From positions 1 to 64,000 of the forward strand of contig JAJFJV010000023.1 in assembly GCA_021773635.1 (NCBI GenBank): a DNA stretch of 64,000 nt, in the 5' to 3' direction. A program made the position numbers and the translations under genes. The notes under the pieces are model-generated. The model was not told the origin of the DNA and searched no databases. It saw only the letters and a program-made list of their open reading frames with translations. Shown piece after piece: positions 18,521 through 28,265 of the stretch (within the stretch, counting starts at the first letter, position 1; each line of letters begins with the position of its first letter). The stretch comes from Gammaproteobacteria bacterium. GTDB lineage: Bacteria > Pseudomonadota > Gammaproteobacteria > HK1.

Positions 18521-19480
18521 TCAAAGATAAACGTTTTCCAGGGCCACTTCCGGTGCTGCATAGGGGGCGGCCTCGGCAAATTCCACACCGGCCGCCACCT
18601 CATGCCGGATTTCTACATCCACAGCATCCAGCTCTTCCGCGCTGGCATGACCTGCCTCTATAAGTTGCTGGCGCAAACGCAGAATCGGGCACTTGGCCTT
18701 CCAAGCCTCTAACTCTTCATCGGTACGGGCAAACTCCCGATCGCCAGCAGTGGAATGGGGGGTCCAGCGATAGGTCAGGCACTCTATGAGGGTCGGCCCC
18801 TCGCCGGCGCGGGCACGTGCTACTGCACGCTGGGTGGCCTCATACACCGCCACCACATCGTTACCATCCACCACCTCGCCAGGCAGCCCGTAACCCTGGG
18901 CACGACTGATGATGCTGCCACCGGCAGTAGAGGCCTCAAGCGGCATGGACTTGGCGTAAAAGTTGTTCTCGCAGAAATACACGATAGGGAGCTTGCGTAC
19001 CGCTCCCAGATTGATGCCCTCGTGGAAATCCCCGCGATTCACCGAGCCATCGCCAAAGAAGGAGATGGTGACATCCGACGTGCCCTGGATGCGGGCGGCC
19101 AGTGCGGCACCCGTCGCCAGTGGAATCACCGATCCCACCATGGTGGTGCCTGCCAGAATGCCGAGATCTGGTGCGGCCATGTGAAAGATCGGATGGCGGC
19201 CACGAGTGGGACACGACGCCTTGGCATAAAGACCGGCAAAGATTTCCCCCACCGGCACGCCACGGGTCAGAAGCACACCCAGCCCACGATGGGTAATCAT
19301 GGTGTTATCAGTCGGCTTCAGGCCGTAGCAAACCCCCGCCGGTATCGCCTCCTGCCCCATGCCGCCATGGTAATTGGCAAACTTTCCAGCCACAGCAAGG
19401 CGAAAGGCCTCTTCCTCAAAACGCCGAATAAGGAGCAGCCGCCGGAACAACTGTTTCAAATCCCGTGGGCTCAAACTCAT
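18521..19480 (-). CDS. 2-oxoacid dehydrogenase E1 alpha, second pair
   Basis: 319 residues of the E1alpha family. The ThDP motif FFGDGSVNRGDFHEGINLG ends in CENN. It differs from the first pair around the active site: HGGMGQEAIPAG instead of LGVGEEAVAVG, and GRHPIFHMAAPDLGI instead of GGKAGSMHLADLDIG. This suggests a different 2-oxo substrate for the second pair. It is followed by its own E1beta gene. Confidence 0.87.
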   Translation of the reverse strand: MSLSPRDLKQLFRRLLLIRRFEEEAFRLAVAGKFANYHGGMGQEAIPAGVCYGLKPTDNTMITHRGLGVLLTRGVPVGEIFAGLYAKASCPTRGRHPIFHMAAPDLGILAGTTMVGSVIPLATGAALAARIQGTSDVTISFFGDGSVNRGDFHEGINLGAVRKLPIVYFCENNFYAKSMPLEASTAGGSIISRAQGYGLPGEVVDGNDVVAVYEATQRAVARARAGEGPTLIECLTYRWTPHSTAGDREFARTDEELEAWKAKCPILRLRQQLIEAGHASAEELDAVDVEIRHEVAAGVEFAEAAPYAAPEVALENVYL

Positions 19481-19539
19481 ATTTCTTCCCCTTTAATCCA
19501 CAAACTTTAAAAAGTTACTGATCGACAAGTGTTGTCACA

Positions 19540-20517
19540 TCAAGACACAATCCCGCGCACCGCTTCCAGCAGCCGCTCCCGCGTACCCAGATAGACCGCT
19601 TCCAGGGCCAGACTGTTGGGGACCGGAATATCCGGTGCGGCCACCCGCAGGGGTTCGCTGTCCAGGAAATCAAATGCGCGGGCCACCACACGGGCCACCA
19701 CCTCAGCCCCGAACCCACCCGTGGTACAGGCCTCATGGCAGACGATGAGACGGCCGGTTTTCTCTACCGAGGCCACGATGGCGTCCTCATCCAGTGGCAC
19801 CAGGCTGCGTAAATCCAGCACCTCGCATTCAATACCCTCCGCTGCCGCTTGCTCCGCCGCCTTCAGCGCCCAGGGAACCGCGCCGGACCAGCTAACAATG
19901 GTGACATCGCCACCCTCACGCGCCACCCGGGCCTTGCCAAGAGGGACGGTATAACGGCCATCGGGCACTTCGTCCTTCACCTCATAGAGGAATTTGTGTT
20001 CGAGGAAGACCACCGGGTTGGGATCGTCGATGGCGGCCAGCATCAGGCCCTTGGCATCTGCTGGTGTCGCCGGCATCACCACCTTCAAACCGGGCACATG
20101 GGTAAACCATGCCTCCAGGCTCTGGGAATGGTGGACGCCGTAACCCAGCCCGGCGCCACAAGCCATGCGAATCACCAGCGGCACCGAGGCGCGCCCATCG
20201 GTCATATAGCTGAATTTTGCCGCCTGGTTGAATACCTGATCCCAGCAGGTACCGACAAAATCCACGAAGCCGATCTCAAGGATAGGACGACTGCCTACCA
20301 GCGCCGCCCCCACAGCAGCGCCGGTAATAGCAATCTCGGAGATTGGGGTATCTAGTACCCTTTGCTCACCAAATTCCGCCTGCAGCCCCTTTGTGACCCG
20401 ATAAATCCCCCCGTACTCACCGATATCCTCACCCAGGGTGAATACTCGTGAGTCGTCACGCATGGCAATGCAATGCGCCTCATTCAGGGCCTCGGCATAG
20501 CTCATCCTGGCCATCAC
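19540..20517 (-). CDS. 2-oxoacid dehydrogenase E1 beta, first pair
   Basis: 325 residues of the AcoB/PdhB type: TLGEDIGEYGGIYRVTKGL, DTPISEIAITGAAVGAAL, HSQSLEAWFTHVPGLKVV and LDLRSLVPLD. It overlaps the E1alpha stop by four bases. The E1alpha/E1beta heterotetramer decarboxylates a 2-oxo acid (or acetoin-like ketol) and passes the acyl group to the E2 lipoyl arm. An ATG five codons in (MSYAEALNEA) is an alternative start. Confidence 0.9.
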   Translation of the reverse strand: MMARMSYAEALNEAHCIAMRDDSRVFTLGEDIGEYGGIYRVTKGLQAEFGEQRVLDTPISEIAITGAAVGAALVGSRPILEIGFVDFVGTCWDQVFNQAAKFSYMTDGRASVPLVIRMACGAGLGYGVHHSQSLEAWFTHVPGLKVVMPATPADAKGLMLAAIDDPNPVVFLEHKFLYEVKDEVPDGRYTVPLGKARVAREGGDVTIVSWSGAVPWALKAAEQAAAEGIECEVLDLRSLVPLDEDAIVASVEKTGRLIVCHEACTTGGFGAEVVARVVARAFDFLDSEPLRVAAPDIPVPNSLALEAVYLGTRERLLEAVRGIVS

Positions 20518-21509
20518 ACACCCCCTTCGCAGTAAACATGGGTGAGCGCTGCGGCAGGATCAAGCGCCGGGCTGTGCACAGCAAAGTCTGTGGCCTCCTC
20601 CACCAGAGCGGTTATACGTTCCTCGATCTCGGATTTCAGGGCCTTACTCAATAATTTTTTTCGCCGCAGAACCTTCTCAAATTTCACGATTGGATCCTTG
20701 GTCTGCCACTCGGCAACCTCTTCTTCAGAACGATAGCTCTCGGAATCACCCACATAATGGCCGGTGGTGCGGTAGGTCTTGGCCTCGATCAGCGTTGGGC
20801 CACCACCCGCCCGGGCCTTGTCCACCGCGCGGCGCACCGTCTCATAGACCTCCAGTACATCATTGCCATCGATGATCTCCGCGGGGATGCCATAGCTCGG
20901 AGCGCGATCCGCGACATTCGCCACCCGTTGTTGCTTGTGAATGCTCTGGGAAATTCCGTATCCGTTGTTCTCGCACAGGAACACCACCGGCAGATCCCAT
21001 ACCGCCGCCAGGTTGAGGGACTCATGAAAGGCGCCGTTGTTATTGGCGCCATCACCGAAGAAACACAGCGTTACCCAATCACTTCCTAATATGCGCTGAC
21101 CCAACGCGGCCCCCACCGCCAGCGGCAGGCCACCACCCACCACGCCGTTGGCCGCGAGGAAACCGATATCGAGGTCGGCCAGATGCATCGATCCCGCCTT
21201 CCCGCCGCAACAGCCGGTGGCCTTGCCGTACAGTTCCGCCATGAAGGCCTTCGGATCGGCACCACGGGCGAGAAAATGGCTATGAGCCCGGTGGGTGCTC
21301 ACCATCTTGTCCTGGGGCTGGAGGGCGGCACTCACCCCCACCGCGACCGCCTCTTCACCCACACCGAGATGGATAAGCCCTGGAATCTCCCCGCGTATGC
21401 AGCGCTCACTGATCTTTTCATCAAAGGCGCGCAGCATCGACATATCCTCATAAAGCTGGAGTAATTGTTCGTTGGAAAGTGCTAAAGAAGTTCTTTTCCG
21501 GGCAGGCAT
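20514..21509 (-). CDS. 2-oxoacid dehydrogenase E1 alpha, first pair (AcoA-like)
   Basis: 331 residues. The ThDP-binding segment FFGDGANNNGAFHESLNLA followed by CENNGYGIS, and GSMHLADLDIGFLAANGVVG, resemble acetoin dehydrogenase AcoA and the PDH E1alpha subunit. It is the first gene of an eight-gene minus-strand cluster whose junctions overlap or are short. Its start faces the DeoR-family gene across about 125 bases, so it is the likely target of that regulator. Confidence 0.9.
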   Translation of the reverse strand: MPARKRTSLALSNEQLLQLYEDMSMLRAFDEKISERCIRGEIPGLIHLGVGEEAVAVGVSAALQPQDKMVSTHRAHSHFLARGADPKAFMAELYGKATGCCGGKAGSMHLADLDIGFLAANGVVGGGLPLAVGAALGQRILGSDWVTLCFFGDGANNNGAFHESLNLAAVWDLPVVFLCENNGYGISQSIHKQQRVANVADRAPSYGIPAEIIDGNDVLEVYETVRRAVDKARAGGGPTLIEAKTYRTTGHYVGDSESYRSEEEVAEWQTKDPIVKFEKVLRRKKLLSKALKSEIEERITALVEEATDFAVHSPALDPAAALTHVYCEGGV

Positions 21510-21595
21510 GGCTTAGGATCCTCGGCTTAAGCGAGATATGACACGGATTATGTGGTGTACCCTAGCAAAGCAATCACACATTATCAATCATTAAC

Positions 21596-21619
21596 GAACA
21601 TTACTGAACATGCCTGTTC
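21596..21619. promoter_or_regulatory. Putative operator between deoR-type gene and E1 operon
   Basis: GAACAT occurs twice, exactly ten bases apart (21596 and 21606), and the second copy is half of the palindrome GAACATGCCTGTTC (21606-21619). It lies 16 bases before the regulator ATG in the divergent intergenic region, the position expected for auto- and cross-regulation. I see no other copy in the window, so this is only a candidate. Confidence 0.45.
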
Positions 21620-21634
21620 TTTTTGGAAGAACTG

Positions 21635-22408
21635 ATGCAGAACCTGCGCCAACAAGAAATACTGAAATTACTCCAGCAAACCCAAGGGGTTACGGTTAGC
21701 GAGCTTGCCGCACGCTTCAACAAAACGCCGATTACCATCCGTCGTGACCTGGGTGCCATGGAAAAGCTTGGCTTGCTACGACGCACCCATGGCGGTGCCG
21801 TTCCTACCAATACGCCTAACTTTGATCTCTCACCCTACGAGGTCCGGGAGCGCGAGCATCCACGGGAAAAATCAGCCATCGCCGCCTGTGCCGTACAGTT
21901 TATTCACGAGGGTGACTGCATCCTCATGAATGCTGGCACCAGCCTGTATGCAGTGGCCCGGGAATTAAGGGGTTTTCAGGATCTGCAAGTGGTGACCAAT
22001 GGACTCACCGTGGCCGCAGAATTAAGCCGCAATCCTGGCATAGATGTGCTGCTGCTCGGCGGCACTGTTGATCCGAAAAAACTGGGAACGGTAGGCCCCG
22101 TGGCCGAGACAGCCGTAAAAGAACTCCATGTCAGCCACGCCTTTCTTGGGGTCAGTGGAATTTCTGTAGCGGATGGCATCGCCATGCACAATCAGGCCGA
22201 GGCCACCATCAATGCCGCCTTTCTAGCCACTGCCGATGAAGTCACCGTACTGGTAGATGCCAGTAAATTCAGTAACCATTCCCTTTACCGCATTGCCAGC
22301 CTTGATAGGGTAAACCGGGTCATTAGCGATGAGCGGCTCCCACAGAAAGTACGGCGAGCCCTGGGTGAGGCCAATATTGAGGTGCTCATCGCCAGCGATG
22401 AAGACTAA
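21635..22408 (+). CDS. DeoR-family transcriptional regulator
   Basis: About 257 residues. The N-terminal winged helix contains the DeoR signature ITIRRDLGAMEKLGLLRRTHGG. The C-terminal sensor shares the phosphosugar-isomerase-like fold of the family (NAGTSLYAVA, VVTNGLTVAAEL, GVSGISVADGI, LVDASKFS). DeoR proteins usually bind a sugar phosphate or a related phosphorylated intermediate. The ATG at 21635 has GGAAG upstream; a TTG four codons earlier is possible. It is divergent from the two-E1/transketolase operon and most likely controls it. Confidence 0.9.
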   Translation: MQNLRQQEILKLLQQTQGVTVSELAARFNKTPITIRRDLGAMEKLGLLRRTHGGAVPTNTPNFDLSPYEVREREHPREKSAIAACAVQFIHEGDCILMNAGTSLYAVARELRGFQDLQVVTNGLTVAAELSRNPGIDVLLLGGTVDPKKLGTVGPVAETAVKELHVSHAFLGVSGISVADGIAMHNQAEATINAAFLATADEVTVLVDASKFSNHSLYRIASLDRVNRVISDERLPQKVRRALGEANIEVLIASDED

Positions 22409-22433
22409 TACGCTGAAATCTACCCGTAACAAA

Positions 22434-25400
22434 ATGACCGAAAACAGCACTTTCTCACCTACCCTGCCAACAAGCCCAAAAGGCCACCTCTGCTGGACCG
22501 GCCTGCGCGGCAGTAGCCGCGGACTGGCGCTGGCCCGCGCGGCGGAGAGCGCCGATGGGCCGCTGGTGCTGCTGGTGCCTGATTCCCGTAGCGCCACGGT
22601 ACTGGAGGATGAGATCCGTTTTTTCCTCAGTGCCGACAGCCTGCCCGTATTGCACTTCCCGGATTGGGAAACCCTGCCCTACGATCTGTTTTCCCCCCAT
22701 CAGGACATCATCTCCGAGCGTCTGGCGAGCCTCTGCCGTTTGCCAAATCTAAAGCGCGGCATCCTGCTGGTCACCGTGGCCACCGCCATGCTGCGCCTCT
22801 GCCCGCGGAGTTATCTCGACGCCAATGCCTTTTTGCTCGGTGTTGGCGAGCGCCTGGACATTGACGCCTTTCGCCAGCGCCTGGAGGCCGTCGGGTATCG
22901 CTGTGTCAGTCAGGTGATGGAGCACGGTGAATTCGCGGTGCGCGGCTCGCTCATCGATCTCTACCCCATGGGGAGCGAAATCCCCTACCGCATCGATCTC
23001 TTTGATGATGAGGTAGACAGCATTCGCGGCTTTGACCCGGAAAACCAGCGTTCGAGCGAAAAGCTCGACAACCTGCAGCTCCTCCCCGCCCGCGAGTTTC
23101 CGCTCAACGAAGAGGGCATTGCCGGCTTTCGCAGCCGCTGGCGCGCCGGTTTTTCCGGGGATCCCATGGGCCACACGGTCTATCGTGAGGTGAGTGCAGG
23201 GGTGGCGCCAGCGGGCATCGAGTATTTCCTCCCCTTGTTCTTTGAGTGCAGCGAGAGCCTCTTCGACTATCTGCCTGCCAACAGCATCATGGTCAGCCTC
23301 GAGCACAGCGATGATGCCGCCAGATTATGCTGGCAGGAACTGGAGGAGCGCCATGAGCAGCGCGGACATGATAGCGAACGCCCCCTGCTGGCACCGGCCA
23401 GGCTGGCCCTTACGGTGGATGAATTCGAGACCTCCGTAAGCGGCTTTCGGCGACTCGATCTGCGTACCGCCGGCGCTAATCCAGAGATTGAGGAGCAGCA
23501 TTTCTCCAGCCGTGCCCCGGCCCGTCTACCGGTCGACGGACGTGCGGAAGAACCGCTGGCGCTGGTACACAAATTTATCGACGACTTTGCCGGCCGGATT
23601 CTGTTCGTGTCTGAATCACCGGGACGCCGGGAAATGCTGCTGGAAAGTTTCCTGCGTGCCCGCTTGCCGGTGCAACCCACGGATAACTGGCAGCACTTCC
23701 ACGAAGGAGACAGCCGGCTCGCCATCACCGTCGCGCCACTGGAAGACGGCACGGTACTGGAGGACCCTGCGCTCGCCATCATCACCGAGGCCCAGCTTTT
23801 CGGTGACCGCGCCGTTCAGCGCCGCCGGCGCCGCCGACGGGAGCGTGATGCTGAGGGCATGGTTCGCAATCTCGGCGAACTCCACATCAGTGATCCGGTG
23901 GTGCATGAAAGCCATGGTGTCGGGCGCTACCACGGGCTTTGCACCCTTGAAGCAGGTGGCTCTAAAGGCGAGTTTCTCAGCCTGGAATATGCCGGCGGCG
24001 ACCGTCTCTACGTACCCGTGCAATCGCTGCATCTCATCAGCCGTTATACGGGCTGCGATCCCGAGCACGCGCCGTTACACAAGCTCGGCAGCCCGCAGTG
24101 GGCACGAGCCCGCAAGAAGGCCGCGGAGCGGGTCTGTGATGTCGCCGCAGAACTGCTGGATATCTACGCCCGGCGCCTGGCTCGCAAGGGCCACCGTTAT
24201 CGGATAGAGACGCCCCTCTACGAAGCCTTTGCCAGCGAGTTTCCCTTTGAGGAGACCCCGGACCAACAGGCCGCCATCGATGCCGTATTTGCCGACATGG
24301 AGGGCGAACGCCCCATGGATCGGGTCGCCTGTGGTGATGTGGGCTTCGGCAAAACCGAGGTTGCACTGCGCGCCACCTTCATCGCCGTTCAGGACTCCCG
24401 TCAGGTGGCCATATTGGTGCCCACCACCCTGCTCGCGCAGCAGCACTACCAGAATTTTTGTGACCGCTTCGCCGACTGGCCGGTACGGGTAGAACTGCTG
24501 TCACGCTTTCGTTCAAAGAAACAGCAGGATGCGGCATTTGAGGGGTTGACAGATGGCACCGTCGATATCGTTATCGGGACCCATAAACTGTTGCAAAAAG
24601 GCATAGAATTCAAGAACCTTGGCCTGGTGGTCATCGATGAGGAACATCGCTTCGGGGTACGCCAGAAAGAACGCCTGAAGGCATTGCGTACCGAGGTGGA
24701 TGTACTGACGCTGACCGCGACTCCCATTCCCCGCACCCTCAACCTGGCGCTCTCGGGCTTGCGGGATCTGTCGCTCATCGCCACCGCGCCAGAACATCGT
24801 CTCTCCATCAAGACCTTCGTGCGACCGTGGGACGATGCCCTCATTCGGGAGGCCTGCCTGCGCGAAATCCATCGCGGCGGACAGATCTACTTCGTCCACA
24901 ATCGAGTAGAGGATATCGAACGCATCGCCAAACAATTGACGGAGCTAGTGCCCGAGGCCAGCCTGCGCATCGGCCACGGCCAGATGCCGGAAAAGGAACT
25001 GGAATCGGTGATGCTGGATTTCTATCACCAGCGCTTCAATCTGCTTCTCTGCACCACCATCGTCGAGAGTGGCATCGATATTCCAACCGCCAACACCATT
25101 ATCATCAACCGTGCGGATCGCTTTGGCCTCGCCCAGTTGCACCAGCTACGCGGGCGGGTGGGACGCTCCCACCATCGCGCCTATGCCTTCCTGCTGGCAC
25201 CGGATCGACGGGCCCTGAATGCCGATGCAGTCAAGCGCCTTGACGCTATAGAATCCATGGAAGATCTGGGCATGGGCTTCACCCTGGCGAGCCATGACCT
25301 CGAAATACGCGGCGCGGGCGAACTGCTGGGGGGCGAACAGAGCGGCCAGATTCAGGAGATCGGCTACAGCATGTACACGGAGCTGCTGGAACGTGCGGTG

Positions 25401-25898
25401 GCGGCGCTCAAGGACGGCCGCCACCCCGAACTCGAGCAGCCCCTGCATCACGGACCCGAGGTAGATTTGGGTACACCAGCGCTGATTCCCGAAGATTATC
25501 TCCCGGATGTCCACACTCGCCTGGTGCTCTACAAAAGAATTGCAGGCGCTGACAATATGGAGACCTTGCGTGACCTGCAGATCGAGATGATCGACCGCTT
25601 TGGTTTGTTACCAAATGCCACGCGCGTGCTGTTCCGGGTCACTGCGCTCAAGCTGAAGTCCATGTCACTGGGGATCCGTAAAATGGAATTGGCCGATCAG
25701 GGGGGGTATATCCAGTTTGCGGAGAATGCAATGGTGGATCCGGGAAAAATTGTCGAACTCATCACTCGGGAACCCGAAAAATACCGCTTTTCCGGTAGCC
25801 ACCGCCTGCGCCTGGAAATTGAGCACCCGGAATGGGAGGCGCGTGCCGAGGCCCTGGAAACACTCCTTGATAGTCTGAACCTTCGAGAGGCGGCATGA
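22434..25898 (+). CDS. mfd: Transcription-repair coupling factor
   Basis: About 1154 residues from the ATG at 22434, close to the 1148 of E. coli Mfd; the frame opens earlier, but that part would overlap the DeoR gene. In order: a UvrB-homology region (GPLVLLVPD, FPDWETLPYD), the RNA-polymerase-interaction domain (DPVVHESHGVGRY), helicase motifs GDVGFGKTEVALRA (Walker A) and DEEHRFGV, then TATPIPRTLNLA, GRVGRS and a TRCF C-terminal domain. It moves stalled RNA polymerase and recruits UvrA. Confidence 0.95.
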   Translation: MTENSTFSPTLPTSPKGHLCWTGLRGSSRGLALARAAESADGPLVLLVPDSRSATVLEDEIRFFLSADSLPVLHFPDWETLPYDLFSPHQDIISERLASLCRLPNLKRGILLVTVATAMLRLCPRSYLDANAFLLGVGERLDIDAFRQRLEAVGYRCVSQVMEHGEFAVRGSLIDLYPMGSEIPYRIDLFDDEVDSIRGFDPENQRSSEKLDNLQLLPAREFPLNEEGIAGFRSRWRAGFSGDPMGHTVYREVSAGVAPAGIEYFLPLFFECSESLFDYLPANSIMVSLEHSDDAARLCWQELEERHEQRGHDSERPLLAPARLALTVDEFETSVSGFRRLDLRTAGANPEIEEQHFSSRAPARLPVDGRAEEPLALVHKFIDDFAGRILFVSESPGRREMLLESFLRARLPVQPTDNWQHFHEGDSRLAITVAPLEDGTVLEDPALAIITEAQLFGDRAVQRRRRRRRERDAEGMVRNLGELHISDPVVHESHGVGRYHGLCTLEAGGSKGEFLSLEYAGGDRLYVPVQSLHLISRYTGCDPEHAPLHKLGSPQWARARKKAAERVCDVAAELLDIYARRLARKGHRYRIETPLYEAFASEFPFEETPDQQAAIDAVFADMEGERPMDRVACGDVGFGKTEVALRATFIAVQDSRQVAILVPTTLLAQQHYQNFCDRFADWPVRVELLSRFRSKKQQDAAFEGLTDGTVDIVIGTHKLLQKGIEFKNLGLVVIDEEHRFGVRQKERLKALRTEVDVLTLTATPIPRTLNLALSGLRDLSLIATAPEHRLSIKTFVRPWDDALIREACLREIHRGGQIYFVHNRVEDIERIAKQLTELVPEASLRIGHGQMPEKELESVMLDFYHQRFNLLLCTTIVESGIDIPTANTIIINRADRFGLAQLHQLRGRVGRSHHRAYAFLLAPDRRALNADAVKRLDAIESMEDLGMGFTLASHDLEIRGAGELLGGEQSGQIQEIGYSMYTELLERAVAALKDGRHPELEQPLHHGPEVDLGTPALIPEDYLPDVHTRLVLYKRIAGADNMETLRDLQIEMIDRFGLLPNATRVLFRVTALKLKSMSLGIRKMELADQGGYIQFAENAMVDPGKIVELITREPEKYRFSGSHRLRLEIEHPEWEARAEALETLLDSLNLREAA

Positions 25899-26794
25899 TG
25901 AACTTACGCACTCTGATAGCCAGCCTGCTGGCGCTCCTGCCCATGCTCGCGAGCCATGCCGCGGACGAGGCCGAAGCACCGGAGTGGTACACCATTGAAC
26001 TGGTAGTCTTCACTCAGGGCGGCACAGCGGCCCTGGCATCAGAGCAATGGCCAAATGATCCTGGTGTGCCTGAATTACACGAGGTCGTGGAGCTCTTTGA
26101 AGAAAGCGATGACCCGATTACCAGGCCATCAGAGGTGCCCGCACAAAAAGCGATGCCAACGGCCTTTCGTCGCCTGGACGTCGATGAACTGGAACTCGGG
26201 GAGGTCGCAGGAAAACTGGAGCGTCATCGCAGCTATCGACGGCTACTGCATCTCGGTTGGCGCCAACCGGGGCTCCCGCGGAATCAATCACGAGCCGTGC
26301 ACCTGAACAGCCGACCTTTCTCGGCGGTGGCATCCGTCTCACCGGATACCCGACAGCCTGCCAGTTCATTCTTCTCGGCCATTCCCTTTCTAAAACCATC
26401 GGAACCTGCCGCAGAAACCGCGACGACCCCCGGGGTCGAAGGCACTATCCGCCTCTACCTGCGCCGCTATCTGCACCTGGAGGCCGACCTGCTGTATGAG
26501 AATGAAGAGCTGAGCGCCCAGATTGGAGTACCCCAAGCGGTGGTTGGAAATCCTGAAACCAGTCCATTTCCTGCCCGCGAGGTACCCGTCTCCCGCTTCC
26601 GCCTAAAGCAACAACGACGCCTGCGCAGTGGCGAAATTCATTATCTTGACCATCCCCTGTTCGGACTCATAGTCAAGGTAACCCCCTTTGAGTTACCGCC
26701 AGAGCCGGAACCCATACCGCAGGAAATAAATGACACCCCGGTAGCGCTGCCCGCCTCCGGCTCACCAGTGGAAAAGCCGGTAAAACAGCCCTGA
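25895..26794 (+). CDS. csiV: CsiV-family periplasmic protein
   Basis: 299 residues with a signal peptide (LIASLLALLPMLASHA). EWYTIELVVFTQ at the mature N-terminus and YRRLLHLGWRQPGL in the middle are typical of CsiV, a peptidoglycan-binding septal protein. It begins in the ATGATGA that also contains the mfd stop, so it is translationally coupled; csiV-like genes follow mfd in other gammaproteobacteria. The C-terminal 30 residues are proline-rich. Confidence 0.8.
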   Translation: MMNLRTLIASLLALLPMLASHAADEAEAPEWYTIELVVFTQGGTAALASEQWPNDPGVPELHEVVELFEESDDPITRPSEVPAQKAMPTAFRRLDVDELELGEVAGKLERHRSYRRLLHLGWRQPGLPRNQSRAVHLNSRPFSAVASVSPDTRQPASSFFSAIPFLKPSEPAAETATTPGVEGTIRLYLRRYLHLEADLLYENEELSAQIGVPQAVVGNPETSPFPAREVPVSRFRLKQQRRLRSGEIHYLDHPLFGLIVKVTPFELPPEPEPIPQEINDTPVALPASGSPVEKPVKQP

Positions 26795-26853
26795 TTAACG
26801 TAATTTCGCCATTAGCGATGCCTGACGAGAACTATCTCTTCCGTGTTTGTTCC

Positions 26854-26907
26854 CTGGATTACCCATCCCCGTATCAAGTACGGGGCAGGCCCCACGGGTA
26901 ATGACGG
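26854..26907. repeat. Interspersed palindromic repeat (CTGGATT...AATGACGG type)
   Basis: CTGGATTACCC at one end pairs with GGGTAATGAC at the other, with an inner stem CCCCGTA...TACGGGG. This is the form of the short dispersed repeats common in proteobacterial genomes. It lies between two convergent genes and could also stop transcription. A relative is at 55671-55756. Confidence 0.65.
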
Positions 26908-26914
26908 TGGTTAC

Positions 26915-27511
26915 TTAGAGCACTTTTTGCCAACACAGCAGCCGATTGTTCATTGGCATGGGGTAATCCTCCACCGCCTCCAGCCCGGCACTCTCGGCCA
27001 GCTCATTCAGAGATTCAAAATCCCGTATACCGCTCCCGGGATCGCGCTCCTTCAGCCATTTGTCAAAGCGGGCATTACTATCGCTGGTATAACTTCCGCC
27101 GTAGTTGAAAGGCCCATAGAGGGCAAACCGGCCCGCCGTAGACAGCGAGCGGCCGACACCGGCGAACAAGGCATTAACATCTTCCAGATGCATGATATGA
27201 ACGGTGTTGGCGGAGAAAACCGCATCCACGGGAGGTGCTGGCCAGTGCGTTTGACTGACATCAAGCAGCAAGGGCGACTCTACATTGGTGAGGCGGGATT
27301 CATCCAGCCATGCCTGTATACCCGCGTGATACTCGACCCGGTCACTGGTATACCAATGCAAATGAGGCATTTTTTTCGCGAAATAGACTGCATGCTGGCC
27401 GGTACCACTACCAATTTCCAACACCCTTCGGCAATCCTGAAATAACGGCTCGATAACGGCCAGGATAGGGTCCCGGTTCTCATCGCAGGCTTCGGCATAG
27501 GGCTTTGTCAT
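26915..27511 (-). CDS. DUF938-family SAM-dependent methyltransferase
   Basis: 198 residues. The SAM motif VLEIGSGTGQHAVYFA and the DUF938 hallmarks DAVFSANTVHIMHL and LYGPFNYGG are clear. Members are stand-alone class I methyltransferases of unknown substrate. It is convergent with csiV and followed upstream by another methyltransferase in the same direction, 37 bases away. Confidence 0.85.
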   Translation of the reverse strand: MTKPYAEACDENRDPILAVIEPLFQDCRRVLEIGSGTGQHAVYFAKKMPHLHWYTSDRVEYHAGIQAWLDESRLTNVESPLLLDVSQTHWPAPPVDAVFSANTVHIMHLEDVNALFAGVGRSLSTAGRFALYGPFNYGGSYTSDSNARFDKWLKERDPGSGIRDFESLNELAESAGLEAVEDYPMPMNNRLLCWQKVL

Positions 27512-27548
27512 GCGTATCCTGGCAGCGTAAGCCGGGTAGAACAGGCCT

Positions 27549-28265
27549 TCAGGCGACCGTCCCTTTTTTCAACAGGTTGGCCCGCATGGGCTGTTCAAAG
27601 ACCCAACCGTCAGCAACTTCCCGCCCTGCCGAGACAAAGGCAGCATGCATTTCGGCTTCATGTTCCGCAAGGTAGCGGGCCCTTCCGGCGTCAACATACA
27701 CTTTTGCCTCGCAAAAGGCTGCAAAATCCCGGTAAGCGATGGTGTGTTGGTAGGAAACTTCCAGAACCTGCTGCAAGGAGGAATTCTTGTAGCTCTCCTG
27801 AATGGCCACCAGGGCGCTGGCCCGCACCCGGGTTTCGTCATCGATCGCCTTGCCCGCCTCAAAGTTCGGGCCTTCGGCAAGTGGCTCGGCAAGGTAGATG
27901 AAGCCACCCGGACGCAATACTCGGGCGGCCTCCCGCAGCGCCTGGCCCTGTTGCGGCACGGCGACATGGTGCAGGGAATTAAAAAAAACGACGATATCCC
28001 GCGAGCTGTCATTGAAGGGCAGGCACTCCGCCACACCCTCCACATAATATTCTTCTCCCGCGGACTCCAAGGTCCGCGCCCTTGCCAACGGCAGGGCTCC
28101 GCATTCCACCCCGGTTACCCGGGCTCCCGCACGGGTCAGGGCGCGTACCAGCTGACCGTCCCCACAGCCCACATCCAGCAGCTCTTTCCCCCTGACCTCC
28201 AGGGTATCCAGGAGCTGCCGGGTGTTAGCGTCAACTATCGGTGGAGGAGGAAATCCGACCGTCAT
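27549..28265 (-). CDS. Class I SAM-dependent methyltransferase
   Basis: 238 residues. LLDVGCGDGQLVRALTRAGA is motif I of the UbiE/COQ5-like group, and VFFNSLHHV and LRPGGFIYLAEPL are motifs further on. The substrate is not predictable. The chosen start overlaps the end of the Na/Pi symporter gene by 35 bases, which suggests co-transcription. Confidence 0.8.
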   Translation of the reverse strand: MTVGFPPPPIVDANTRQLLDTLEVRGKELLDVGCGDGQLVRALTRAGARVTGVECGALPLARARTLESAGEEYYVEGVAECLPFNDSSRDIVVFFNSLHHVAVPQQGQALREAARVLRPGGFIYLAEPLAEGPNFEAGKAIDDETRVRASALVAIQESYKNSSLQQVLEVSYQHTIAYRDFAAFCEAKVYVDAGRARYLAEHEAEMHAAFVSAGREVADGWVFEQPMRANLLKKGTVA

